From contig CAAEFF010000108.1 in NCBI GenBank assembly GCA_900755085.1, positions 1-11,166 of the forward strand: a stretch of DNA of 11,166 nt, given 5' to 3'. The DNA is from an uncultured Streptococcus sp. (GTDB lineage: Bacteria > Bacillota > Bacilli > Lactobacillales > Streptococcaceae). The translations under genes were made by a program, and so were the position numbers. Positions 1 through 6,168 of this stretch are shown piece by piece. Each line of letters opens with the position of its first letter. The first letter of the stretch is position 1. The notes below the pieces were generated by a model. The model ran no database searches and was not told where the DNA came from. It saw nothing but the letters and a program-made list of their open reading frames with translations.

Positions 1-1
1 A

Positions 2-721
2 CAAAAAGGTGAATTACTAACGACTTTCCTTCATCAAGTTCCAAATGACCAAGACCAAGTCGTATTAGATAACTACTACACCAATCAGCCAATTACAATC
101 GCACTTGATAAGGCTTTAACACCAAATCAAAATGCTCAAAAATACTTCAAACGTTATCAGAAGTTAAAAGAGGCTGTTAAATATCTAACTGAATTAATCG
201 AAGAAACAAAATCTACTATTCTCTATCTGGAAAGTGTCGAAACAGTCCTCAACCAGGCTGGGCTAGATGAAATTGCTGAAATTCGTGAAGAATTGATTCA
301 AACTGGATTCATCAGAAGACGTCAACGCGAGAAAATTCAGAAACGCAAAAAACCTGAGAAATATTTAGCAAGCGATGGAAAAACCATCATCCTTGTTGGG
401 CGAAACAATCTTCAAAACGAAGAGCTAACCTTTAAAATTGCACGCAAAGAGGAACTTTGGTTTCACGCTAAAGATATCCCTGGAAGCCATGTCGTCATCA
501 CGGGAAATCTTAACCCTTCAGATGAAGTCAAAACAGATGCTGCAGAGCTTGCTGCCTACTTTTCAAAAGGTCGCCTCTCAAACCTCGTTCAAGTAGATAT
601 GATTCAGATTAAAAAGCTCAACAAACCAACGGGCGGAAAACCTGGATTTGTGACTTATACAGGTCAAAAAACTCTTCGTGTCACAGCTGATTCTGAGAAA
701 ATCCAATCCATGAAACTGTAA
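2..721 (+). CDS. rqcH: RqcH/FbpA/PavA (NFACT family) protein, C-terminal part
   Basis: This is the 3' part (239 codons plus stop) of a gene whose start lies left of the window; the reading frame is open from base 2. The fragment has a Lys/Glu-rich helical, probably coiled-coil stretch (about fragment residues 45-118) followed by an NFACT-R (DUF814) domain with the hallmark W-F-H-A-K and D-I-P-G-S-H-V motifs (about residues 153-164). From family knowledge, the bacterial protein binds stalled 50S subunits and directs alanine tailing of the nascent chain (RqcH). In streptococci the same protein was named PavA/FbpA for fibronectin binding and virulence. The stop is followed after 62 bases by the YitT-family gene on the same strand with no terminator hairpin between, so read-through is likely. 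Family assignment is firm; which of the two roles matters here cannot be read from the sequence. Confidence 0.93.
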   Translation, partial: QKGELLTTFLHQVPNDQDQVVLDNYYTNQPITIALDKALTPNQNAQKYFKRYQKLKEAVKYLTELIEETKSTILYLESVETVLNQAGLDEIAEIREELIQTGFIRRRQREKIQKRKKPEKYLASDGKTIILVGRNNLQNEELTFKIARKEELWFHAKDIPGSHVVITGNLNPSDEVKTDAAELAAYFSKGRLSNLVQVDMIQIKKLNKPTGGKPGFVTYTGQKTLRVTADSEKIQSMKL

Positions 722-770
722 TGTAAGGGTTACTATCAGACTATTACCACTTTACTTCATAAAAAAATTA

Positions 771-778
771 GAGGGAGA
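771..778 (+). promoter_or_regulatory. Ribosome binding site of the YitT-family gene
   Basis: GAGGGAGA lies five bases before the ATG at 784 and fixes that start. Confidence 0.75.
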
Positions 779-783
779 ACTCA

Positions 784-1644
784 ATGCTACGGCATATTCA
801 ATCCACTTTAACTATTATATTCGGAGCTGCTATATTCGCCTTTGGACTCACGTATTTTGTTGTTCCACATCACTTGTTTGAGGGTGGAGCAACCGGGATA
901 ACTTTGATTACCTACTATCTCTTCAATATCCCTATTTCAGTGATGAATATCTTGATTAATATCCCACTCTTCCTACTCGCTTGGAAAATATTCGGGCTAA
1001 AATCACTCTATTCTAGTCTCCTTGGAACTATTTCATTATCTATTTGGCTAGCCATCTTTGAAAAGATTCCTCTCCAGTTCAACCTACAAGGCGATTTGGT
1101 TGTCGTAGCTTTAGTCGCTGGCGTCCTTTTGGGAATTGGTCTCGGTATCATTTTCAATGCTGGTGGAACAACAGGTGGAACGGATATTGTCGCTCGTATC
1201 CTTAACAAATACACCCATATCTCTATTGGAAAATTGCTTTTTGGACTCGACTTCTTCATTTTGATGTTGATTCTAATCATTTTCCAAGACTTAAGACTCG
1301 TAACCTACACTCTCTTATTTGACTTTATCATATCAAGAGTCATTGACTTAATTGGTGAAGGCGGTTATGCGGGTAAAGGATTTATGATTATAACCCAAAA
1401 GCCCTTAGAATTAGCTGATAAAATCAATGAAGAACTTGGGCGAGGTGTTACTTTTATTTCTGGTCAAGGATACTACAGTAAAAATGACCTAAAGATTATC
1501 TACTGTATTGTAGCCCGAAACGAAATGGTCAAAATGAAGGATATGATTCACAAAATCGATCCAATGGCCTTTATCACTATTACAGAAGCCCATGAAATAC
1601 TTGGAGAAGGTTTCACATTCCCAGTAAGAGATGAGACTTCTTAA
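784..1644 (+). CDS. YitT family membrane protein (DUF161 + DUF2179)
   Basis: A 286-residue integral membrane protein. About five hydrophobic segments fill residues 8-190, with two related glycine-rich turns, GGATGIT (34-40) and GGTTGGTDI (127-135), typical of the YitT/DUF161 family and suggesting an internally repeated fold. After residue about 197 follows a soluble C-terminal domain (GFMIITQKPLELADKI, then IYCIVARNE and IDPMAFITITEAHEI) that matches the DUF2179 domain usually fused to YitT proteins. Length and domain order are normal for the family. The transported substrate, if any, is unknown. It is preceded by the rqcH end without a terminator and followed by a strong hairpin. Family identity is strong; function is open. 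Confidence 0.88.
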   Translation: MLRHIQSTLTIIFGAAIFAFGLTYFVVPHHLFEGGATGITLITYYLFNIPISVMNILINIPLFLLAWKIFGLKSLYSSLLGTISLSIWLAIFEKIPLQFNLQGDLVVVALVAGVLLGIGLGIIFNAGGTTGGTDIVARILNKYTHISIGKLLFGLDFFILMLILIIFQDLRLVTYTLLFDFIISRVIDLIGEGGYAGKGFMIITQKPLELADKINEELGRGVTFISGQGYYSKNDLKIIYCIVARNEMVKMKDMIHKIDPMAFITITEAHEILGEGFTFPVRDETS

Positions 1645-1660
1645 ACCTTTAAAAATATAA

Positions 1661-1692
1661 AAAAAGTAACTTCATCTTCGAAGTTACTTTTT
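1661..1692. terminator. Bidirectional rho-independent terminator between yitT-like gene and nox
   Basis: A 13-bp perfect stem (1661-1673 with 1680-1692; AAAAAGTAACTTC paired with GAAGTTACTTTTT) encloses a 6-base loop. The stem has A-runs on the left and T-runs on the right, so it can terminate transcripts from both directions. It sits 16 bases after the YitT-family stop and 19 bases past the nox stop, serving both convergent genes. Confidence 0.9.
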
Positions 1693-1711
1693 GTTTTGAC
1701 TAATTGTCAAA

Positions 1712-3091
1712 TTATTTTTCAGCTGTAAGAGCTGCCATTGTGATGTAGTTGTATGGTTTGTTGAAGTGTGGCAAGAAGAATAGGTCAGTTAATGCCAACT
1801 TGTCGATTGTTACATGTTCTTGGATAGCAAGTGAGAACATGTGAATAGCCATGGCAATTGAAGAATCACGAGATACCATTTGTGCACCAAGGATTTCACG
1901 ACTGTCTTTATCAAAAACAATTTTAATAGCAACTTCATAGTTATCATGTTTGATAAATTCTGGTTTTTGAAGATCGTTGAAGCCTGTTTCAGTCGCATTG
2001 AAGCCAGCTGCTTTTGCTTTTTCAAGAGTCAAACCAGTTGAAACCATGTGAAGGCCGTAGATAGAGATCCCATTAGAACCTTGCACACCGATTCCTTCCA
2101 ATTCATGACCAGTCGCATTGTAGGCACCAACAATACCTGAACGAACCGCATTAGATGCAAGTGCGATGTAGCTCATTTCACCACGTGCATTGTCGTAGAT
2201 GGTTGCACAGTCACCAACTGCGTAGACACCTGGAAGTGACGTTTCTTGTTTCTTATCGACAAGGAAGGCACCGTTACGGAAGAGTTCAATCTTACCATCC
2301 GCAAGAGCTGTATTTGGACGGAAACCAACAGCCAAGATGACCATATCTACATCGAAGGTTTCTTTATCGGTTACAAGACGTTCTACCTTACCATCTCCTT
2401 CAACTGCTTGAACAGTTTGTCCAAGTGCCAAACGGATGTTATGGTCTTCCAAGTTTTTCGCCATGATGTCTGTGAAGTCTTTGTCGTAGTATCCGTTCAA
2501 GACAGTGTCCACGATATCCACTAAGACAACGTCTTTGCCAAGACGTTCGAAAGCTTCAGCAAGCTCCACACCGATGTAACCACCACCAACTACGGCGATA
2601 CGGTTCAAGTGTTTGCTGTTGTCTTTCAATTTTTCGATCACTTCTTCAGCGTTTTGGTACAATTTAACAAATTGAAGATTTTCAAGAGTTGCTTTGAATT
2701 CGCGGTTACCAGGAACGATTTCTACTCCTTTGATCGGAGGAATGATTGGTGTTGAACCAGTCGCAAAGATCAATTTATCATATGTTTCTTTGTGTTCTTT
2801 ACCATCTACTTCTGCTGTTACGACTTTTTTATCATAATCAATCGAAAGTACAGGTGAATTCATATAAACACGAGCACCTTTTGCTTCCAATTTTTCTTTA
2901 TCTGAGTAGAAGAGACCTTCGGGACCATCGATTTGCTCACCGATCCAAAGTGCCATACCACATCCTAGGAAAGAAATGTTTGAGTTTTGGTCAAAAACTA
3001 CAATTTGGTTTTCATTTCCAAAATTATCTAGCATTGTGTTGATACAAGCTGTTCCGGCATGGTTTGCCCCCACAACAACGATTTTACTCAT
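1712..3091 (-). CDS. nox: NADH oxidase, water-forming (FAD-dependent, CoA-disulfide reductase-like family)
   Basis: A 459-residue flavoprotein of the pyridine nucleotide-disulfide oxidoreductase family that reduces O2 to two H2O with two NADH, giving NAD+ regeneration and oxygen detoxification in the cytosol. The N-terminal FAD-binding motif starts at residue 4 (VVVGANHAG). The single redox cysteine is C44 in [11 protein letters not shown], as in streptococcal and enterococcal Nox. The NADH-binding motif [15 protein letters not shown] spans 167-181, and the second FAD motif is [12 protein letters not shown] (289-300). The C-terminal dimerisation domain ends near [21 protein letters not shown]. 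Length is normal. The ATG is preceded by an AAAGGTAGG ribosome binding site. Its promoter overlaps a perfect cre site, implying control by CcpA. It is divergent from the flavin operon. NADH peroxidase and CoA-disulfide reductase are relatives, but the sequence context favours Nox. Confidence 0.95.
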   Translation of the reverse strand: MSKIVVVGANHAGTACINTMLDNFGNENQIVVFDQNSNISFLGCGMALWIGEQIDGPEGLFYSDKEKLEAKGARVYMNSPVLSIDYDKKVVTAEVDGKEHKETYDKLIFATGSTPIIPPIKGVEIVPGNREFKATLENLQFVKLYQNAEEVIEKLKDNSKHLNRIAVVGGGYIGVELAEAFERLGKDVVLVDIVDTVLNGYYDKDFTDIMAKNLEDHNIRLALGQTVQAVEGDGKVERLVTDKETFDVDMVILAVGFRPNTALADGKIELFRNGAFLVDKKQETSLPGVYAVGDCATIYDNARGEMSYIALASNAVRSGIVGAYNATGHELEGIGVQGSNGISIYGLHMVSTGLTLEKAKAAGFNATETGFNDLQKPEFIKHDNYEVAIKIVFDKDSREILGAQMVSRDSSIAMAIHMFSLAIQEHVTIDKLALTDLFFLPHFNKPYNYITMAALTAEK

Positions 3092-3100
3092 AGAATAAAT

Positions 3101-3109
3101 CCTACCTTT
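3101..3109 (-). promoter_or_regulatory. nox ribosome binding site
   Basis: On the minus strand AAAGGTAGG lies nine bases before the ATG at 3091, supporting this start. Confidence 0.6.
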
Positions 3110-3127
3110 AATTTAATTTACCCCTTG

Positions 3128-3157
3128 AGTATATCATAAACTTGGTATCGTTTACAA
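3128..3157 (-). promoter_or_regulatory. nox: nox promoter
   Basis: Read on the minus strand: -35 TTGTAA (3152-3157), an 18-base spacer, then -10 TATACT (3128-3133) preceded by TGA, giving an extended -10. Transcription would start near 3121, leaving a leader of about 30 bases that contains the ribosome binding site. The -35 and most of the spacer are covered by the cre site. Confidence 0.7.
3142..3157 (-). promoter_or_regulatory. CcpA-binding cre site in the nox promoter
   Basis: Read on the minus strand, TTGTAAACGATACCAA matches the catabolite-responsive element consensus WTGNAANCGNWWNCAW at every specified position. It overlaps the nox -35 hexamer and most of the spacer, the position expected for repression by CcpA with HPr-Ser-P when preferred sugars are present. 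The match is seen directly; the regulatory effect is inferred. Confidence 0.75.
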
Positions 3158-3251
3158 TGGATTTGCTCAGTATTTGTGATTTTTTTTTCAATTTTTTGAA
3201 ATCAAATTTTCACATTCTTCAATAAATGTCAAATAATTTGCTTGAAAAGGA

Positions 3252-3280
3252 TTGTGAAAACGGTCTCTTTCTGATATACT
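3252..3280 (+). promoter_or_regulatory. Promoter of the apbE operon
   Basis: -35 TTGTGA (3252-3257), 17-base spacer, -10 TATACT (3275-3280) with the TG of an extended -10 (TGA before TATACT). The start of transcription is expected near 3287. That makes a GTG at 3289 unlikely as the start codon and places the ribosome binding site at 3298-3305 in a short leader. Confidence 0.72.
3255..3268 (+). promoter_or_regulatory. Degenerate cre-like sequence in the apbE promoter
   Basis: TGAAAACGGTCTCT fits the compact cre form TGWAARCGYTWNCW at 12 of 14 positions, and fits the 16-base form with three mismatches. It begins inside the -35 and runs through the spacer of the apbE promoter. It is weak on its own, but the perfect cre about 100 bases away in the divergent nox promoter makes it worth recording. 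Confidence 0.3.
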
Positions 3281-3297
3281 ATAAGTAAGTGAGAATT

Positions 3298-3305
3298 GGA
3301 AAGGA
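3298..3305 (+). promoter_or_regulatory. Ribosome binding site deciding the apbE start
   Basis: GGAAAGGA lies ten bases before the GTG at 3316. The longer in-frame GTG at 3289 has no ribosome binding site and lies within about two bases of the predicted transcription start, so 3316 is preferred. Confidence 0.6.
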
Positions 3306-3315
3306 TAGATTTTTA

Positions 3316-4239
3316 GTGAACCTAAGCAGTCGATCCGAACGTCTGATGGGAACCACCATCACCGTTTCGATCTTTCACCCACAAGCGGATGAAATTTTGG
3401 CACAATGCTTTGAACTTCTCCGTACCTATGAACATCGCTTTAGTGCAAATGATACTAGTTCCGAACTGATGGTGGTCAATCATCAGGCTGGTATTAGACC
3501 TGTTCAGGTCCATCCAGAACTTTTTGAACTGATTACATTAGGAACGATACATAGCCAAGCAAAAGATAGCCATATGAACATCGCGATCGGTCCTCTTGTA
3601 CAGACCTGGCGGATAGGATTTTCTGACGCCAGACGGCCTGAATCAGAAGAAATCGAGCAAGCTCTCTTAAAAATTGATCCCGAACAGATCCAACTAGACC
3701 AAGAAAGCCAAACAGTTTTTCTAAAGCGTCCTGGAATGAAAATCGATTTAGGTGCTTTAGCAAAAGGCTATAGTGCTGATTTGATTGCTACTTTTCTAAG
3801 AGAGAAAGGTATCTGTGATGCTTTGATTGATTTAGGTGGCAATATCCTTACACTAGGTCAACACCCTATTAAACAACAGCCTTGGCGGATTGGTATTCAA
3901 AACCCTGTTGAATCGAGAGGTCAGCATCTACTGGTCCTTTCGGTCAAAGATAAGTCAGTGGTCACTTCTGGCATTTATGAGCGTCATTTAGAAGTCGATG
4001 GTCAGTCGTTTCATCATATCTTTGATAGCACGACGGGCTATCCAGTTGAAACAGATCTGGCTAGCATTACCATCCTCTCTGATCGATCGGTTGACGGGGA
4101 AATTTGGACGACACGGCTGTTCGGAGAAGCACCTGCTTCCATTCTCAACATTGTTGAATCACTTCCTGGAATCGATGCTATTTTGGTATCGCAATCAGGT
4201 AAAATCGCCTACACGAGTGGGCTTCCATCATATCTATAA
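3316..4239 (+). CDS. apbE: FAD:protein FMN transferase (ApbE), cytosolic form
   Basis: A 307-residue flavin transferase (from GTG 3316; an in-frame GTG at 3289 would add nine residues). The family takes FMN from FAD and joins it by a phosphoester bond to Thr or Ser of target proteins, using Mg2+. Visible motifs are LMG at 10-12, DLGALAKGYSAD (144-155), LIDLGGNIL (170-178), VVTSGIYER (215-223), HHIFDSTTGYP (233-243) and VDGEIWTTRLF (259-269). In the last motif the usual A-D-A-L-S-T pattern is replaced by G-E-I-W-T-T, so Glu262 appears where a metal-binding Asp is usual. There is no signal peptide or lipobox, whereas many ApbE proteins are exported, so this one should act in the cytosol. It is first in an operon, 23 bases before the FMN reductase, and two genes upstream of a protein with two ApbE-type target motifs, its likely substrate. 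Confidence 0.92.
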   Translation: MNLSSRSERLMGTTITVSIFHPQADEILAQCFELLRTYEHRFSANDTSSELMVVNHQAGIRPVQVHPELFELITLGTIHSQAKDSHMNIAIGPLVQTWRIGFSDARRPESEEIEQALLKIDPEQIQLDQESQTVFLKRPGMKIDLGALAKGYSADLIATFLREKGICDALIDLGGNILTLGQHPIKQQPWRIGIQNPVESRGQHLLVLSVKDKSVVTSGIYERHLEVDGQSFHHIFDSTTGYPVETDLASITILSDRSVDGEIWTTRLFGEAPASILNIVESLPGIDAILVSQSGKIAYTSGLPSYL

Positions 4240-4262
4240 CTTGCTATCAGAAAGGAATTTCC

Positions 4263-4868
4263 ATGATAAAACTCATTGCGATTGTGGGGACTAACTCCAA
4301 GCGTTCTACAAACCGTCAACTACTCGAATACATGCAAAAACATTTTGCAGACAAGGCTGAGATCGAATTGGTCGAAATCAAAGACATCCCAGTCTTTAAC
4401 AAACCAGCCGACAAACAAGTGCCTGAAGCTGTTTTGGACATTGTTGCTAAAATTGAGGCTGCAGATGGTGTCATCATAGGAACTCCCGAATACGACCACT
4501 CCATTCCAGCTGTCTTAATGAGCGCACTGGCTTGGCTCTCTTACGGGGTTTACCCATTGTTAAACAAACCTGTTATGATCACCGGTGCTTCCTACGGAAC
4601 CTTAGGTTCTTCTCGCGCCCAACTTCAATTGCGCCAAATCTTAAACGCACCTGAAATTAAGGCAACCGTTTTACCAGACGAATTCTTGCTCTCTCACTCC
4701 TTGCAAGCCTTCGACAAAAATGGTGACTTGGTTGATTTGGATGTGATTCAAAAATTGGATGCCATCTTCGATGATTTCCGCGTATTTGTGAAGATTACTG
4801 AAAAATTACGCAATGCTCAAGAGTTACTTCGCAAGGATGCCGAAGAATTTGACTGGGAAAACTTGTAA
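4263..4868 (+). CDS. NAD(P)H-dependent FMN reductase (flavodoxin-like)
   Basis: A 201-residue protein of the NADPH_FMN_red family (flavodoxin-like fold). The phosphate-binding loop is GTNSKRSTNRQLLEY (9-23). The flavin ring loop PEYDHSIPAVLMSALAWLS (74-92) is the family hallmark, followed by KPVMITGASYGTLGSSRAQLQLRQIL. Such enzymes use NAD(P)H to reduce bound flavin and pass electrons to flavins, quinones, azo compounds, metals or partner proteins; the acceptor here is unknown. An AAAGGAA ribosome binding site lies five bases before the ATG. It is 23 bases after apbE and 18 before a larger gene whose N-terminal half is its paralogue, so the two probably arose by tandem duplication and could form mixed dimers. 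The last 15-20 residues (AQELLRKDAEEFDWENL) are charged and contain no flavinylation motif. Confidence 0.88.
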   Translation: MIKLIAIVGTNSKRSTNRQLLEYMQKHFADKAEIELVEIKDIPVFNKPADKQVPEAVLDIVAKIEAADGVIIGTPEYDHSIPAVLMSALAWLSYGVYPLLNKPVMITGASYGTLGSSRAQLQLRQILNAPEIKATVLPDEFLLSHSLQAFDKNGDLVDLDVIQKLDAIFDDFRVFVKITEKLRNAQELLRKDAEEFDWENL

Positions 4869-4886
4869 GATAGGAGACAAAAAAGG

Positions 4887-6131
4887 ATGAAATTTGTTGG
4901 ACTTGTAGGATCAAACTACGATCAATCATATAACCGAAAACTCTTGGAATTCATTCGTCGCCAATTTAAAATCAAATTTGAATTGGAAGTTCTTGAAATC
5001 GATGAAGTTCCAATGTTTAACCAAGATGAAAAATGGGACGAAAGTTTCCAGTTGCGCCTCTTGAACAACAAAATTACCCGTGCAGACGGGGTGATTATTG
5101 CTACACCAGAGCACAACCATACGATCTCTGCTGCTCTTAAATCTGTTCTTGAATGGCTATCTTTCGAGGTGCATCCATTTGAAAACAAACCTGTTATGAT
5201 CGTCGGTGCTTCTTATTACGATCAAGGAACATCACGCGCTCAGGTTCACCTACGCAAGATCTTGGATGCTCCAGGCGTCAATGCCTACACTCTTCCGGGT
5301 AACGAATTCCTTCTTGGCAAAGCCAAGGAAGCTTTTGATGATCAAGGAAATATCATCAACGAAGGAACGGTGAAATTCCTTGAAACCTGCTTGGATAACT
5401 TTATCAAATACGTAGAGGTTGTATCAAAATTGAAAAAACCAAAACCAATTGAACCAGAAAACTTGGATTGCGGAAAACCAATTGCGACGACTGTTACAGA
5501 AGTTGATCCGGACGATCCAGATTGGGTTGAAAAAGTAGCTGAAATTACCGGTGCTGTATCTGGCGATACCTATGTCAAACTGGACCATGGTATCCTAACT
5601 GTCAATCAAATCGACATGTTCCTGAAGGCTATGCCATTTGAATTGACTTATGCCGATGATAATAACCAATTCCTATACTACAACAATGCCCATCAAGACC
5701 CTGATACCATGTTTGCCAAACGGGTTCCGCCTCAATCTGGTAACCGAATGTCAACTGTTCACGGATCCCTTCCACCTGCTCGTATGAAGAACGTTGAGTG
5801 GGTGATCGGTACCCTTCGTAACGGAAACCAAGAATACGTTCGGACCATTGTTCCAGGATCTCCTGAAGGCGTGATCAACACTCACAACTACCAAGCTATG
5901 TACTATGAAGATGGTTCTTACGCCGGTATCAATGAGATTGTCTTCAATTTCAAACCATGGTTGGACTGGTACCTGCAAACAACCGGTCAACGACTAGTTG
6001 GCGGAAGCGGTCCATTTGCTCCTGCTGGTGGTCATGGAGATGCAGATGCAACTTCGGGTGCTTCTGATGCTGGAGGACATGGTGACGGAGGCCACGGAGA
6101 TGCAGATGCAACTTCGGGTGCAAGCAACTAA
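4887..6131 (+). CDS. FMN reductase with PAS-like domain and twin flavinylation-motif tail
   Basis: A 414-residue three-part protein. Residues 1-182 are a second NADPH_FMN_red domain (loop GSNYDQSYNRKLLEF 8-22; flavin loop PEHNHTISAALKSVLEWLS 74-92), paralogous to the gene before it. After a linker rich in Pro, Glu and Asp (183-215), residues about 233-365 resemble the PAS_10 domain found in DUF438 proteins: LTVNQIDMFLKAMPFELTYAD, then QFLYYNN, HGSLPP, and NGNQEYVRTIVPG. The tail (about 371-414) is Gly/His/Asp/Ala/Ser-rich and carries DATSGAS twice (387-393 and 407-413), matching the ApbE target consensus D-x-x-S/T-G-A-T/S with Ser393 and Ser413 as acceptors. No signal peptide or membrane segment is present. 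An AGGAGA ribosome binding site lies nine bases before the ATG. I infer a cytosolic NAD(P)H oxidoreductase flavinylated by the operon's ApbE. The domain calls are sound for part one, good for part two, and inferred for the tail. Confidence 0.85.
   Translation: MKFVGLVGSNYDQSYNRKLLEFIRRQFKIKFELEVLEIDEVPMFNQDEKWDESFQLRLLNNKITRADGVIIATPEHNHTISAALKSVLEWLSFEVHPFENKPVMIVGASYYDQGTSRAQVHLRKILDAPGVNAYTLPGNEFLLGKAKEAFDDQGNIINEGTVKFLETCLDNFIKYVEVVSKLKKPKPIEPENLDCGKPIATTVTEVDPDDPDWVEKVAEITGAVSGDTYVKLDHGILTVNQIDMFLKAMPFELTYADDNNQFLYYNNAHQDPDTMFAKRVPPQSGNRMSTVHGSLPPARMKNVEWVIGTLRNGNQEYVRTIVPGSPEGVINTHNYQAMYYEDGSYAGINEIVFNFKPWLDWYLQTTGQRLVGGSGPFAPAGGHGDADATSGASDAGGHGDGGHGDADATSGASN
6036..6121 (+). repeat. 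26-base perfect direct repeat, 60-base period, in the reductase tail
   Basis: Bases 6036-6061 and 6096-6121 are identical over 26 positions and exactly 60 bases apart. Both encode GDADATSGA in the same frame. The last motif residue is Ser in both copies but is encoded differently (tct and agc). The spacer holds an extra GGHGD unit. The in-frame 20-residue period means that slippage or recombination would add or remove whole motifs without breaking the gene. Confidence 0.9.
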
Positions 6132-6139
6132 GAAACTAA

Positions 6140-6168
6140 AAAAAATGAAGCTCCGTGCTTCATTTTTT
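6140..6168. terminator. Bidirectional terminator between the flavin operon and ccdA-thioredoxin operon
   Basis: A 12-bp stem (6140-6151 with 6157-6168) with a 5-base loop is flanked by A-runs on the left and a T-run on the right, so it works in both directions. It lies just after the stop of the PAS-containing reductase. Its right arm overlaps the stop codon of the thioredoxin gene on the other strand by two bases, an unusually tight convergent arrangement. Confidence 0.87.

Noticed and set aside
2155..3042. Plus-strand open frames inside nox
   Set aside because: They lie opposite a well-conserved NADH oxidase, have no ribosome binding sites and encode compositionally odd proteins; they are shadows.
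3252..3261. TTGTGAAAAC as a Rex (NADH-sensing repressor) site for apbE
   Set aside because: Only one half-site is present; the sequence after it does not supply the TTCACAA arm at the right spacing, and TTGTGA is already explained as the -35.
3289..3315. GTG at 3289 as the apbE start
   Set aside because: It lacks a ribosome binding site and lies almost at the predicted transcription start; the GTG at 3316 has GGAAAGGA at proper spacing.
6018..6131. Glycine/histidine tail as a purely metal-binding arm or low-complexity junk
   Set aside because: The three HGD units might bind metal, but two identical D-x-x-S-G-A-S motifs in an operon with apbE are better explained as flavinylation sites. Metal binding stays as a secondary possibility.
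4887..6131. Listeria-type extracellular electron transfer (FmnB/EetAB) locus
   Set aside because: ApbE and a target are present, but no signal peptide, lipobox, EetA/B, Ndh2 or quinone-pathway gene is visible, so export of the flavinylated protein is not supported.
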